Below are positions 53,812 through 63,015 of a DNA stretch of 64,000 bases, one piece after another (positions within the stretch are counted from its first letter, which is position 1; the number at the start of each line of letters is the position of its first letter). Origin of the DNA: Immersiella caudata (Eukaryota; Ascomycota; Sordariomycetes; Sordariales; Lasiosphaeriaceae); assembly GCA_030512335.1 (NCBI GenBank), contig JAULSU010000006.1, forward strand, positions 1,426,001-1,490,000, read 5' to 3'. The translations under genes and the position numbers were made by a program. Below the pieces are notes generated by a model. That model was given only the letters and a program-made list of their open reading frames with translations. It was not told where the DNA came from and made no database searches.

Positions 53812-56800
53812 ATGGGCATCGCGGCCAGTTCGCTTTCTCACACCGTCAGCTCACGGATTGGCTGCCCCCTTTGCAGACGATTTGTGGCGGCCGTGAATGC
53901 ATTATACTTGAATGTGCACTCCGCCTCACCTTCGGCTCCATGGTCATTCAGCGGCTCACTGCACACGCTCGACTCTAGCGCTCAGGCTGGCTGCCCTTGG
54001 TGCTCCATCCTCCACGGTGTGGTGCTCAAGGTGATTCCATGCTCTGCTGAAGGCCCCGGAGGGGATGAGTGGGATAACGATGGGGAGTTACCCGAAAGAT
54101 TGATTAGCGGCACACTGCATGGCGTGCGAAAATCAGGATTGTTCGGACCGCTAGGCGACATCCATAGCATCCGGGTACTGGGGAACAGCCTACGCCATGA
54201 CAGTGATTCTGAACTGCATGTCTTGAGCTCGGATGGTGAGATCCGATCATTACCTGCCCCTCACCGCCGCGAAGTAACCTGGAAGGTAAGTTGGGTGACC
54301 AGCTTTTAGACCAACTCCCTTTTAGACCACAGGATTTGTCAGGATGACTCACCATCGCCACCCAACTCTCCTATTTCAATCACCCACAGCTCCACGAATT
54401 TAATTCCAATCGCTTCCTTTTTTTCTCCATGGCTTTAGAATTGGAAAATGAAGCCATATACTGAGTTGGATTTGCAGAACGCTCTCGCGGAGTATGCTAA
54501 AACTGGCAAACTCCGCGAGGCGGCCACAAATCACGGCATCCCCCACAACACTTTATATTATCGATCCAAAGGCACCAATCCAGCTCCTTACGCCCAAATA
54601 ACTAATCAGAAGCTTTCTCCGGCTCTAGAAGAACGTCTTGCAGAATGGATTCTTTTTCAGGGGGCTATTGGTAACCCTCCAACCCACGAGCAGATCCGGA
54701 AATTGGGTAGAAGAATGCTCGCTGCCTCCGGAGAGCCAGCTCACTTTGGAAAACATTGGTGTCGCCGCTTTTTAAAGCGAAATCCTTCTATTTCTACCCA
54801 GAGGCCACGGAGAATCCACGCAAACCGTGCTGACCGAGCCTGTGAGGCCGTTATTCGGCCTTGGTTTAACTACCTGGAGGTTCCAGGGGTCAAGGCCATT
54901 CTACCAAAGAATAGGTATAATATGGACGAAACTGGCATAGCCAACGGCATCGGAGATAATGGCCTGGTTATAGGTTCCAAATCTAGAAAGCTTTTGCAAA
55001 AGAAGAAGTCTGGAGACCGAATTTGGACGACTATTTTGGAGTGCGTTTCAGCCGACGGCCGGTTTTTAAACCCCCTGGTCATTTTTAAGGGTGGAAGCCT
55101 CCAGCAACAGTGGTACCCACGCGATTTGACCCCATTTGAAGGTTGGGCCTTTAAACCAACTAAAAACGGGTGGACTGATGATGAAACTGCCGTCGAATGG
55201 CTTCGCGAAATCTTTCTTCCGGCCACTCGGCCGGCCAACCCCCAGGATAAACGCCTCCTTATTTTAGATGGCCACGGCAGTCATACCACCGAGGAATATA
55301 TGTGGCTGGCTTTTACCAACAACGTACAGTTATTATTTCTACCAGCTCACACCTCTCACGTTCTCCAGCCCCTGGATGTAGCCGTTTTCGGCCCCCTGAA
55401 GGCTAAGTACAGGGCGCAGCTGAATGACTGCCTTTCTAGCCTAACTAGCGACTCTGTGGCTGGAAAAAGAGCATTTTTAGAATGCTATAGGCGTGCAAGA
55501 ATCCACGGAATGACCGAGTCAAATATCCAGGCTGGTTGGAAGGCCTCAGGGTTGTGGCCAGTCTCCCTGAGGAAGCCACTAAGCAACAGCCTTGTTATTA
55601 AGAATTCCAATGGCAGTGTTGGTGCAGTGGCCCTCACACCTTCTACAGGCCTTGAGTCGTTCAACAACCCAATTCTGGGTAAGAATTCGGAGGATCGACC
55701 TGTGTGGTTTACCCCTAAAAAGGCCAAGGACTTCTCGGCTCAGGGGGAGCGTTTTCTACGCGGTACTAAACGTACTGCCAGCGAGTGGCTTTTTATGCGG
55801 AAGGCATACAAAGGATTCGATAACATGGCCTTCCAATTAGCTACCATTCAACAACAGTTGCAAGCGGTTCAGGAAAACCTTGAACGCGCGAGAGGCCGGA
55901 AGAGAAGGAGGGTAGAAATCGACCCTAACAAGGCCTTTGCTGGTATTAATGAGATTCGCCGCGCACAGAGATTGGCTGCTGGAGAGAGTATTACGGATTC
56001 TGAATTTTCAGAAGAGGAGGAATCTGACGCTGCAAGCTGTATTGACGTAGCTATCTAATTGACGAAGTTGTGGGCAATTGAAGTTGGTGATGTTGGGGGG
56101 TTGCGATTTTGGTGCGTGGTCTAAAAGTGGGTCGGTCTAAAAGCTGGTCACCCAACTTACCAGTTACTAACCGGATGAAATCCAGATTTTATGCCTCTCT
56201 CTGAGGGGAACGTCGCAAAAATACGCAAAGCCATCAAGGGATGTACAAGGCGCCACCGATTGTGTCCTGATATGGAAGAGGGCGTTAGCCCACTCAGACT
56301 TCTCAATGTGATGCATGAAAATTCCATCAAACTCGAGGACACCAACGGCGCCAAGCGCGCATACGCAGCGCTGAGCTACTGCTGGGGCGACTCCGAGGCG
56401 ATGGAGGTCTCCAAAACAACCAGCAAGAACCTCGAGTCCAGGAGGCTCAACTTTTCCATAAACAGCCTCCCGCAGACACTACAAGACGCTATCCTAGTAG
56501 CCCGTCTCCTAAACGTACGGTACGTCTGGATCGACGCAATCTGCATCGTCCAAGATGATGCCAAGGAGTTCATCCAGGAATCTCAGAAGATGATGGAATA
56601 CTACGGAAACGCCATCTTTACCATCGTTCCTCTACTATCCCGATCCGCAGACGATGGGATGAGATTAGGATCAGATACTCCCTTCTCCAGCAAGCTTCGC
56701 GGCCCCCGGATCTTGGCTCGTGATCTCGTCCTCGCAGACATGAGCCAGGACTACTGGTGCGGCCCTGAAAACCTATCCAAGTTTGCTTGGAGCTACCGCG

Positions 56801-57804
56801 GTTGGACATACCAAGAGAAACTGAACTCTTCTCGGATCCTCTTCCTTTGCCGCGGGGCTACCGCTCTGGTGTGCCGCGAGGGCGCATGGGATACTCTCCG
56901 AGGCTGGATACCTAATAAATGGGACCCGACGAGCTTCTTGCCCATCAAAAAGCTTCCTGCGGAAGCGGACGGTGACTGGGTCGCATCATACCAGACGTGG
57001 TGCCAGATTGTAACAAACTATACGGAAAGGAAGCTTTCTGATCCGCGGGATCGATTCTTTGCCTTTTCTGGAATAGCCAAGGCCTATTCAGAGTTCTTCG
57101 GGCGATCGACTCTCGTCGGGTTACACCAGGCCAGGATCATGGAAGAGCTTGTCTCTTGGGGGCCCATCTCCTGGGGTCCACCGGATTACGAGTCTGGTTT
57201 CCCGTCCTGGACGTGGATTGGTACAAGTTGGGCCGATCAGCAGGGCGGGATACCCCTTGCCGCCACGAGCGTCGGAGAACTCAAAGAACCGCGCTCCAAA
57301 CTCCTGCATGTGTTGAATGAAAGGGGCGAGGCTTCCTCCGTCGCGTTGCATATTTCCGGCCCGGCGTTGCCGACGAGCTGTGTCCTTGCCATGTTAGCCC
57401 GCTACCGCGATCCATGTCGACAAACCTGGAGCGGTGGTCTTATAAGTGCGTACGACTCTACCGTGCGACTGGATCATGACTACTACGGCAATAGATGCTC
57501 ACAGCCCGCTCAGCACTGGAGACTCGGGTGTTGGGGATGCATCGGCAAGGTTGTTTCATCACTATCTGCGTCAGCAATATTGATTGGGCTTGCCACATTT
57601 CTCTTTCGTCATCATTCAAATGGGCCCAGGGTATTCTGGCACTTCCTGCTTGTCCAACGTGTACATGAAAAGAGGAAACGACTCCCAGATTCCGCCGCAT
57701 CGGCATCATGCATATTATTAAGAATGACATGGACGAGCTTCACTGGAAAGAGAAGGCAGAACTCGAAAGACAAGAGCCGGGGGGCATCGTCCTTGTGTAG
57801 GTAA
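53812..57804 (+). CDS. HET-domain protein with a transposon in its intron
   Basis: Two exons (53812-54235, 56186-57804) give about 680 aa. The donor GTGAGA at 54236 and acceptor CCAG at 56185, with a perfect TACTAAC branch near 56,165, join in phase 1 (SSD|D|FMPLSEG). Without the transposon the intron would be 79 bp. Exon 1 has CPLCRRF and CPWCSIL. Exon 2 has CTRRHRLCP, YAALSYCWG, LPQTLQDAILVARLLNVRYVW and IDAICIVQDD, then WSYRGWTYQEKL, RFFAFSGIA and SWTWIG. Near 57,690 the expected C-terminal block (FRRIGIMHIIKNDMDELHW...) moves to another frame, so the last ~40 residues are probably altered by a frameshift or an unseen small intron. Confidence 0.75.
54289..56157 (+). mobile_element. Complete Fot/pogo DNA transposon C
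   Basis: 1,869 bp with 42-bp inverted terminal repeats (54289-54330 and 56116-56157; first 24 bp perfect, 3 mismatches overall) and TA target duplications (54287-54288 and 56158-56159). It holds one intact transposase gene and no sign of C-to-T decay. It sits in the intron of a HET gene in the same orientation. Confidence 0.93.
54448..56058 (+). CDS. Fot/pogo transposase (DDE_1 superfamily)
   Basis: 536 aa, the usual length for Fot1-type transposases. The N-terminal psq helix-turn-helix is LQNALAEYAKTGKLREAATNHGI (~10-40). A CENP-B-type domain follows at ~60-125 (GNPPTHEQIRKLGRRM...HWCRRFLKRN). The DDE core has YNMDETGI (~165), LLILDGHGSH (~275) and LQPLDVAVFGPLK (~310), so all three acidic positions are present. 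The C-terminal region is coiled (QLATIQQQLQAVQENLERARGRKRRR) with an acidic end. It moves the element by cut and paste into TA sites. With intact ends and ORF it may still be active. Confidence 0.93.
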   Translation: MKPYTELDLQNALAEYAKTGKLREAATNHGIPHNTLYYRSKGTNPAPYAQITNQKLSPALEERLAEWILFQGAIGNPPTHEQIRKLGRRMLAASGEPAHFGKHWCRRFLKRNPSISTQRPRRIHANRADRACEAVIRPWFNYLEVPGVKAILPKNRYNMDETGIANGIGDNGLVIGSKSRKLLQKKKSGDRIWTTILECVSADGRFLNPLVIFKGGSLQQQWYPRDLTPFEGWAFKPTKNGWTDDETAVEWLREIFLPATRPANPQDKRLLILDGHGSHTTEEYMWLAFTNNVQLLFLPAHTSHVLQPLDVAVFGPLKAKYRAQLNDCLSSLTSDSVAGKRAFLECYRRARIHGMTESNIQAGWKASGLWPVSLRKPLSNSLVIKNSNGSVGAVALTPSTGLESFNNPILGKNSEDRPVWFTPKKAKDFSAQGERFLRGTKRTASEWLFMRKAYKGFDNMAFQLATIQQQLQAVQENLERARGRKRRRVEIDPNKAFAGINEIRRAQRLAAGESITDSEFSEEEESDAASCIDVAI

Positions 57805-58115
57805 ATTGGCTAAGACTTGGCCGGCAAACAGCATCATATTAACTAGACTCTAATGTTCTATCCTACCGCTGTAGGCCCTCCATGCTGTGTATACAACCCA
57901 ACATGACAACTTGAGGGAAATTTCTCGCGCTAATGCGATAGAACGAAGTCGACCAACTATTGACAAAGGCTTCGGTTCTGAAACAAAGACTCCGTCGCCG
58001 AAAACAGATGTCCCACTTCGCCCCTGACATGAGCAGAAAATACCAGCAATAAAGCCGCGCACTTCGCTACAGCTGTCTTGACACAGACAGCCACAAATCC
58101 ACACAATACTTGTCA
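57805..58115. other. Intergenic, no gene seen
   Basis: Convergent region between the HET gene and the sugar-transporter pseudogene. Confidence 0.4.
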
Positions 58116-58920
58116 TTACACCCCCTGATTCACATGGAAGACGCTGCCCTTCACCGACAAATCCAAAGTCTTGCCACGGCTCGCCTGCACACTCGTGTCC
58201 AGCTCGGCCATACGCTTCGCAAACTCCGCTTTCTCATGCCAAGTAAAGGGGCTCTTGCTAGCAAACAAGAAATCAATAGCCTCGAGCGCCCGACCCGCCG
58301 TCTGGGGAAGAAGCAGTAGATGATGGGGATGTAGGCAAACATGGCTGTGCCAAAGACGTAAAATGTCTTCTCCTCGATGCCGTCAAACATGATGGGCACG
58401 AGCAGCGAGCCGCCGCCGAAACCCACCGCTCACCCAGCGACGCCAAAGGCGTTGCCCTTGGCACGGAGCCACGGCGCCCCAGTACAGCGTGCGGCGCCGA
58501 CCGACGGCATCGAGGGACCCGACGAACAGGAGCACGAGCGGGATGACCTGCGAGGAGTAGCAGAAGCGCCACCGAAAGGCGCCACCACCCATCTCCGTAA
58601 ACGAGGTTCCGAAGCCGATCCAGGCTGACACGGCGATGCCCGAAAAGTTGGCGAGAAAAATGAGGGCAATCATCTTACCGCGATGGGCGGCGGGCGACAG
58701 CTCGGCTGTCCATGCCGGGGCGATGACGATGATGAAAGCCACGCCGCAGCCTGCGCAGAGGCGGGCGACGAGCATGTGGGCGAGGTTGACGGCGCCCATG
58801 ACGCCCTGGCTCATGCCTTCGTACGCGATGGCCATGGCCGACACGGCGATGATGAGCTTCAGCAGCCGTAGCCCGGAAAGCGTCTTCCAGTACTTTTTCG
58901 TGGTTGCCGCATCATGGTGA
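58116..58920 (-). pseudogene. MFS sugar transporter pseudogene
   Basis: The minus strand carries ordered pieces of a fungal sugar transporter in several frames. The N-terminal segment is KKYWKTLSGLRLLKLI...SQGVMGAVN. A TM4-5 block follows (LVARLCAGCGVAFIIVIAPAWTAELSPAAHRGKMIAL), then WRFCYSSQVIPLVLLFVGSL. After a large gap come KGNAFGVAG, GGGSLLVPIMFDGIEEKTFYVFG and YIPIIYCFFP, and a C-terminus ending VFHVNQGV and a stop at 58116. The central loop and several membrane helices are missing, and at least two frameshifts occur. Not functional. Confidence 0.75.
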
Positions 58921-59560
58921 TTAGGTATCCAATTAGGAGGTAAAATGTGAATCAACAAAAATGGAGATGGAGAGGAAATCCAAATCTGGGGTACTTGCCA
59001 ATCAGCCAGGTAGGTATATATGCTTCTTTCCCCAGACTCTTGAGTCCCGGCCACCAAGCGTTGTCTGGTTAGGAGCTTATGCAAAATAGCCCGGGGCGCA
59101 GCTTCCCCGTGTGATGCTTTGTTGGCGTTGCAAAGAAAATATTGACCCCACCGGTTTAGCACAGGAAAAGCGTTGCTTGAGCATGCATGTCCCTTGTGCG
59201 TTACCACTCGATGGGGCGCTATCCCCAAGTTTTGCCCGCGCTAGCAAGAAAGATATTTTCTCAGCTCGAGCGTCGACACGAGTGTCGGGTACAAGAAGGT
59301 GGCCAATCCCCACAATCCATCCGCCAGCTTCGACTTGAGAATCGAGACGAGTTTCTCTCCCCTGCGCTGAAAAAAATATGGGGAAACTACGTTCGAGGGA
59401 CCGCAGGTGAGGACCCACACTTGGCTCTTTTTTTCCGTTTCATTCCCGGAACATGCTTGGCCGACATGAACTAGCTTCTAGTCTCACCTGTCGGTCAAGA
59501 CATGTCAAGTGTGGGTCCTCTTCCACTTTCTCGCTCAACCTCCTGCTATGACCCTGCCGT
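58921..59560. other. Intergenic between divergent pseudogenes
   Basis: No gene recognised. A 12-bp inverted pair (GGACCCACACTT near 59,408 and its complement near 59,506) about 100 bp apart may be a chance or regulatory palindrome. Confidence 0.35.
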
Positions 59561-60988
59561 CAACGATACACAGGCGACGAACAACGTCAGGTGTGCGGGA
59601 ACTGCCGACGAGGCAAACGAGAATGCCACCGAGAGCCGCCGCGTCAGGAGGCCCGGATTCGGTTCCATGACGCATCCACAATCCGACGCTCACCCCAACG
59701 GGTTCTATCTGGGGCGCCAACGGAGGAGACGATAGAATCTGCAGCTACGAGCCCCAAGACCTCGATCCGCCAAGACTCCATCTGCGCCAGCGGGTCCATG
59801 TCCATCTCGCAGCTGCTCCAACCCGCGTCCGTGTCCCCGGTCCTTTTCGGCTATCGTTGATGATGCGTCCCCGGGCCATAATCCTACCATCAACATTCCC
59901 AAAACACTGGCTCGGCATGAGGCTTGGCTTGTGCACCACTACGCGCAGCATCCGGGCTGGTGGCTGGACTGCACCGACGCATCTCGGCAATTTAGCCTTA
60001 AGGTCCCCGCGCTCGCGACGACTTCGCCCGTGCTGCTCGAGGCCATCATGTCCTTTGAGGCGCGGCACGCCGGGATAACGGAGGCGGCGAACCTAGCGCA
60101 CGAGCGTTGCATCGCCATGCTGATCGTCCAGCTCGACTCGGGTCCTCAGGTGGCTGACGACGACGCGCTGCTCTGCGCCATCGTCATCCTCCGCGTCTTC
60201 GAGCAGCTGACGGCCGTCGGCAACGGCAGCGACCAGGAGAGACACCTGGCAGGGTGCAGCGCCCTGCTCCGGGCCTCCTGCAAGGGGCCTTGCGTCGATC
60301 CGTCTGCACCCATACTGCGCGGGGCCGCGTTCTGGGTCTACATGCGTCAGTGTCTCTACAACGCCTGCATCAACCACCAGGCCCCTAGCGTCGACTTTTC
60401 CTGGCCCTTCTTCCCATCCCCACCCCTGGAGCTGTTGCCGCCCATGCTCTCCTGTCAGAGACGGCCTGGGCCTACGCCATGACATGGATCTGCGCAACTG
60501 TCGTCCAGTTTTGCTTCGGCTCACCCAACCCCGCCCAAGAACCCAGCAATAACTCCAACAGAATGGCAAGGTGGCAAGATCTCAGCAGCGCTGTAGAGGG
60601 CTGGGCTAATGGCAGACCCCGAAGCTTCGACCCCATCTGGCAGGGCCCAGGTGGCAGCGACAGCAGCGGCTCACCATTTCCGGAGTACTACTTCGCTGCC
60701 GACTGGCACGTCGTGGCCTTTGGCTACTACCACCTCGCCTGCATGCTGCTAATTCTCTACAAACCGACTCCGCGTTTCGCCATCTGGACCGCGCACTCAG
60801 GGCATCAGGCTCAGATCTTGGAGCACGCTCGCGCCATGTGCGGTTCCTGCCAGAGCGAGCCGTCCAACGTACCCGCGGAGATCGCCTTGTGCCACAGTGT
60901 TTTTCTCTGGGGGGCGCTGCTGGACGATGTGTGCGAAAGGAGAAGCCTAGTACGGCTGCTTCAGCAGCTCGAGAGCTATCACGCCTAG
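59561..60988 (+). pseudogene. Zn(II)2Cys6 transcription factor, degraded
   Basis: The second half of a zinc-cluster domain (DEQRQVCGNCRRGKREC) is visible near 59,580, but the first cysteines are lost and the frame changes. A long frame to ~60,430 carries the middle region (ARHEAWLVHHYAQHPGWW, LEAIMSFEARHAG, DDALLCAIVILRVFEQL, RHLAGCSALLRA) typical of fungal C6 regulators. The C-terminal part (ETAWAYAMTWICATVVQFCFG to the stop at 60986) is in another frame, so a frameshift lies near 60,420. Divergent from a decayed sugar transporter, which may once have been its target. Confidence 0.65.
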
Positions 60989-61097
60989 CCGACGGCTTGG
61001 GTAGTGTCGGCGCTGGAGGAAGGGTAGGGTACATGAGACTTTCTCTTTTGACATTGAGCCCACAGTATAATTCTAAGTTTTCTCACATACTGTCCTA

Positions 61098-61913
61098 TCA
61101 TGGAAGCCCGTTGGAGAAACTGGCGACAGCATACTTGCCACTTCGCACCCACGCCTTCTTGGGCGCCTCTCTTTCCACCCGCCCGAGCGTCTGTTCGTCT
61201 AGACCGACGCACAGGTCCGCCTTTTTCGTCCTAAGCGCCAGAATCTTGATCCCGGTCCGACCCAGCACCTTGATGGCCTGCTTAAAGGACGTCGTGTGCG
61301 GCCACTTGGAATCCCGCACTAGCTTTCGATAGTTGAGATCGCCCTTGAAGACAACTAGCGTCGACGCCCGCAGGCTTTCTAGGAGATCGGGCGCGCTAAT
61401 GGGCATCTCTTGAAAGTCGGAACCTGTCGTCCAAAACGGATGTTCCTCGACGGTGAGCCGCCCGTCTTGGTACGCCCTGCGGAGAAGTGCTGCCACCGCA
61501 CGAGCGCTGGCGCCGGGAAATACCGCCGCATCGGCCAGCGTCGAGAGCAGAACGTCCATGTCGTGCGGCATGACGTTGGAGACGAACCAGGGGATGGACT
61601 TGACGTGCAGCTTGATGGTCGATGCGAAGCCCGCGCCGAGGAGGTAGAGCGTGTACACCAGATCGGTAAACAACTCGAAGCCGGCGTTGTCTAGGACGAT
61701 ATCGGGCCTTCCCTTCGAAGGCGACGACTGCAGATGCCCCCAGGCAGCCGCCATATCGTTGCTGATGATGCGAGCCTGACCGGCCTGGATGGCCTTGGTG
61801 CCCTGCAGAGCGGAGATCTGATCGAGCTTTGTCGAGCCCGGCAGACTCAGGTCTGTCGCGTTGCTCCAAAGGGCGACCTCGGTCATCTCAAAGAAGAGAT
61901 GTTGTTTGGCCTC

Positions 61914-61948
<35 letters not shown>

Positions 61949-62606
61949 CAAAGGCGCCGGAATTGGCGAGAGATAGATATCTTTCGTATAGCTCCTCGAC
62001 AGCGGCGTGGGACGCAACGAGGGCGTTGAGCTTCTGGCGCGCAAAGATGTCGTGGGTCTGCCAAACCAAAAACATGGAGCGGCTGAAGGTGTTGGCATAT
62101 CTGGGATCATTGTGAGCTCGAGAACGGACATAAAAGAACCGTGAGATTTGGGTTAGGGCGGACCTGTAGGGATGACACTCGGCAAAGAGCCAGGGGCATT
62201 TGTGCCAGGTGATAGAGCGGCCGAATGACGCCAGTTTGGTGTTAAAATTGTCGATGTCGGGGCGTCCATCAGATTGCAAGGGCCTAGATACCGTGTGTTA
62301 GAGCTGTCGAGAACTAAAACAACTTCAAAATCAAGAAGACAGAAAAAACATAAGGGAAAAGAGAAAAGAAAGTTGCCGTAGGGGCCGGTCCCGAAGAATG
62401 TCCTCCTTGAGAGATCGCAGTGCGTTCTGTATGCGGCCTCGCTCGTCTGCCAGCTCAGATTGTAGTTCAAGCCTAAGCGTCTTCTCGGTGTCGCCCATCA
62501 TGCTCTGCACAATCTTGGGCCACCGGGTAAGGGCAGTCTCCCGCGCCATGGATCCCTCCTCCGAGGTCCGCACCTCCCTCGGACAAACGAGTGTGACTGA
62601 CGGCAT
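61098..62606 (-). CDS. DUF89/ARMT1-family protein (damage-control phosphatase type)
   Basis: Three exons on the minus strand (62606-62377, 62283-62164, 62100-61098) give about 450 aa. The first intron appears to be GC-AG (GCAACT...TATCTAG with CTAAC branch); splicing gives DRPLRPLQSDGRPDID. The second (63 bp) gives ECHPYRYANTF. Family blocks are CPWLFAECHPYR, SNDMAAAWGHL (metal site), DIVLDNAGFELFTDLVYTLYLL, TIKLHVKSIPWFVSNVMPHD, and STLVVFKGDLNYRKLVRD. DUF89 proteins are metal-dependent phosphatases acting on damaged sugar phosphates and related metabolites. An 11-residue Thr run near residue 210 comes from a GTGGTC microsatellite around 61,914-61,950. Confidence 0.82.
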
Positions 62607-63015
62607 TTTCTCGGCACGATTGAACGTGCAAAGGTATGAGAAGAAGGCGGGATGAGAACTACAGAAAACAGCATTGTTTTCGGGCTTTAAGTTTGAGCGT
62701 CTGCAGTGCGTCTGCAGTGAGTGAGGGTAGTTTGAGAAAGAGCGATGGCGGAGTGGTGGCAGGTGGTGGAGTAGAAGGGCACCACTTCCTAGACGGGCAA
62801 TTCGTGCCGAGTAACTCGTCTCGAGGACGTTGTCTCGAGCAACTCATACCAACTCAGCTCCAAGCATCCAAGTTGCTCACATGCCACTTCTGTTCTGGCC
62901 CCCGTTTATCTACATGGAGGCATCGACGAAATGTATATCTTTGCTGTCAGCGCCTTAGGGGACTTGGAGACAATCATCGTTATCACCTAGCATCACACCT
63001 CCCATTCCTTGCACA
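62607..63015. promoter_or_regulatory. Divergent promoter region
   Basis: 409 bp between the DUF89 gene and the anmK-like gene. No ORF of note and no motif recognised. Confidence 0.4.

Noticed and set aside
54286..54291. GTAAGT at the transposon border as the splice donor of the HET gene
   Set aside because: It would leave the exon in phase 0, which does not match the phase required by the acceptor at 56185; the GTGAGA at 54236 does match.
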